Assembly: GCA_965229345.1 (NCBI GenBank)
Contig: OZ245872.1
Coordinates: forward strand, 2,666,001-2,730,000
Source of the DNA: PBB1 sp965229345
GTDB taxonomy: Bacteria > Pseudomonadota > Gammaproteobacteria > Burkholderiales > Burkholderiaceae_C
Reading direction: 5' to 3'
DNA: 64,000 nucleotides
In this document: positions 63,360 to 64,000 of the stretch, piece by piece
How the letters are laid out: every line of letters begins with the position of its first letter
Numbering within the stretch: position 1 is the first letter of the stretch
Notes under the pieces: generated by a model
What the model saw: only the letters and a program-made list of their open reading frames with translations
Databases searched by the model: none
What the model was told of the DNA's origin: nothing
Made by a program: the position numbers and the translations under genes

Positions 63360-64000
<641 letters not shown>

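Overview
The window is 64 kb of GC-rich, gene-dense chromosome, almost certainly from a betaproteobacterium of the order Burkholderiales (Leptothrix/Rubrivivax/Aquincola-like). The grounds are the order trxA-rho-rpmE (L31 type B), the pst-phoU-phoB-phoR order, EarP paired with an EF-P carrying Arg32, a PEP-CTERM protein, and the identity of most housekeeping genes. Nearly everything is core genome; I see no insertion sequence, CRISPR array or intact prophage. Both edges cut genes: an AddA-like helicase on the left and serS on the right.

Layout. 1-4568 (-): addB-addA-like recombination nuclease/helicase. 4689-6929 (+): trxA, rho, rpmE. 6984-8690 (+): an ArnT/GT39-like membrane protein. 8696-15375 (-): phosphate regulon pstSCAB-phoU-phoBR. 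15633-16118 (+): a FAS1 lipoprotein diverging from pstS. 16134-21179 (-): glmM, folP, ftsH, rlmE; yhbY diverges. 21712-27166 (-): carA, carB, greA and a DUF4149 membrane protein. 27301-29784 (-): a GlcG/HbpS-like protein followed by two overlapping ATP-grasp ligase-like genes of unknown function, the least explained operon here. 29956-30645 (+): Bax-inhibitor-1 protein. 30702-34559 (-): surE-pcm-nlpD-rlmD. 34687-39161 (+): LuxR-type response regulator, sensor kinase and a receiver-GAF-kinase hybrid. 39291-46155 (-): tRNA-His, ppiD, tRNA-Val, hupB, an EamA transporter, pgsA, a lipoprotein and uvrC. 46192-50855 (+): earP, efp, a DUF3445 protein and mnmC. 50875-51798 (-): a small Lys-rich protein and rpiA. 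51847-52890 (+): pyrD. 53023-56161 (-): 3-oxoacid CoA-transferase A/B, an SDR and an orphan ParA. 56250-60133 (-): a PEP-CTERM protein, then a sigma-54 two-component pair. 60454-62811 (-): PAS/GGDEF diguanylate cyclase. 62982-63107 (+): the C-terminal scrap of a tyrosine recombinase beside tRNA-Ser(CGA), followed by serS.

How parts work together. The Pst/Pho block is a complete uptake-and-sensing module, and the pstS/FAS1 intergenic region carries Pho-box-like 11-bp repeats pointing both ways. EarP would rhamnosylate Arg32 of the EF-P encoded next to it. GlmM, FolP, FtsH and RlmE form the standard cell-envelope/folate/proteostasis/ribosome run. The PEP-CTERM gene has a GG-N10-GC sigma-54 promoter and lies beside an NtrC-type regulator, suggesting sigma-54 control of surface or exopolysaccharide-associated functions. 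Two regulators of c-di-GMP or two-component type and three separate sensor clusters make this a signalling-rich segment.

Limits: all family calls come from reading motifs, without database searches. Promoter, Pho-box and terminator calls are pattern matches only.
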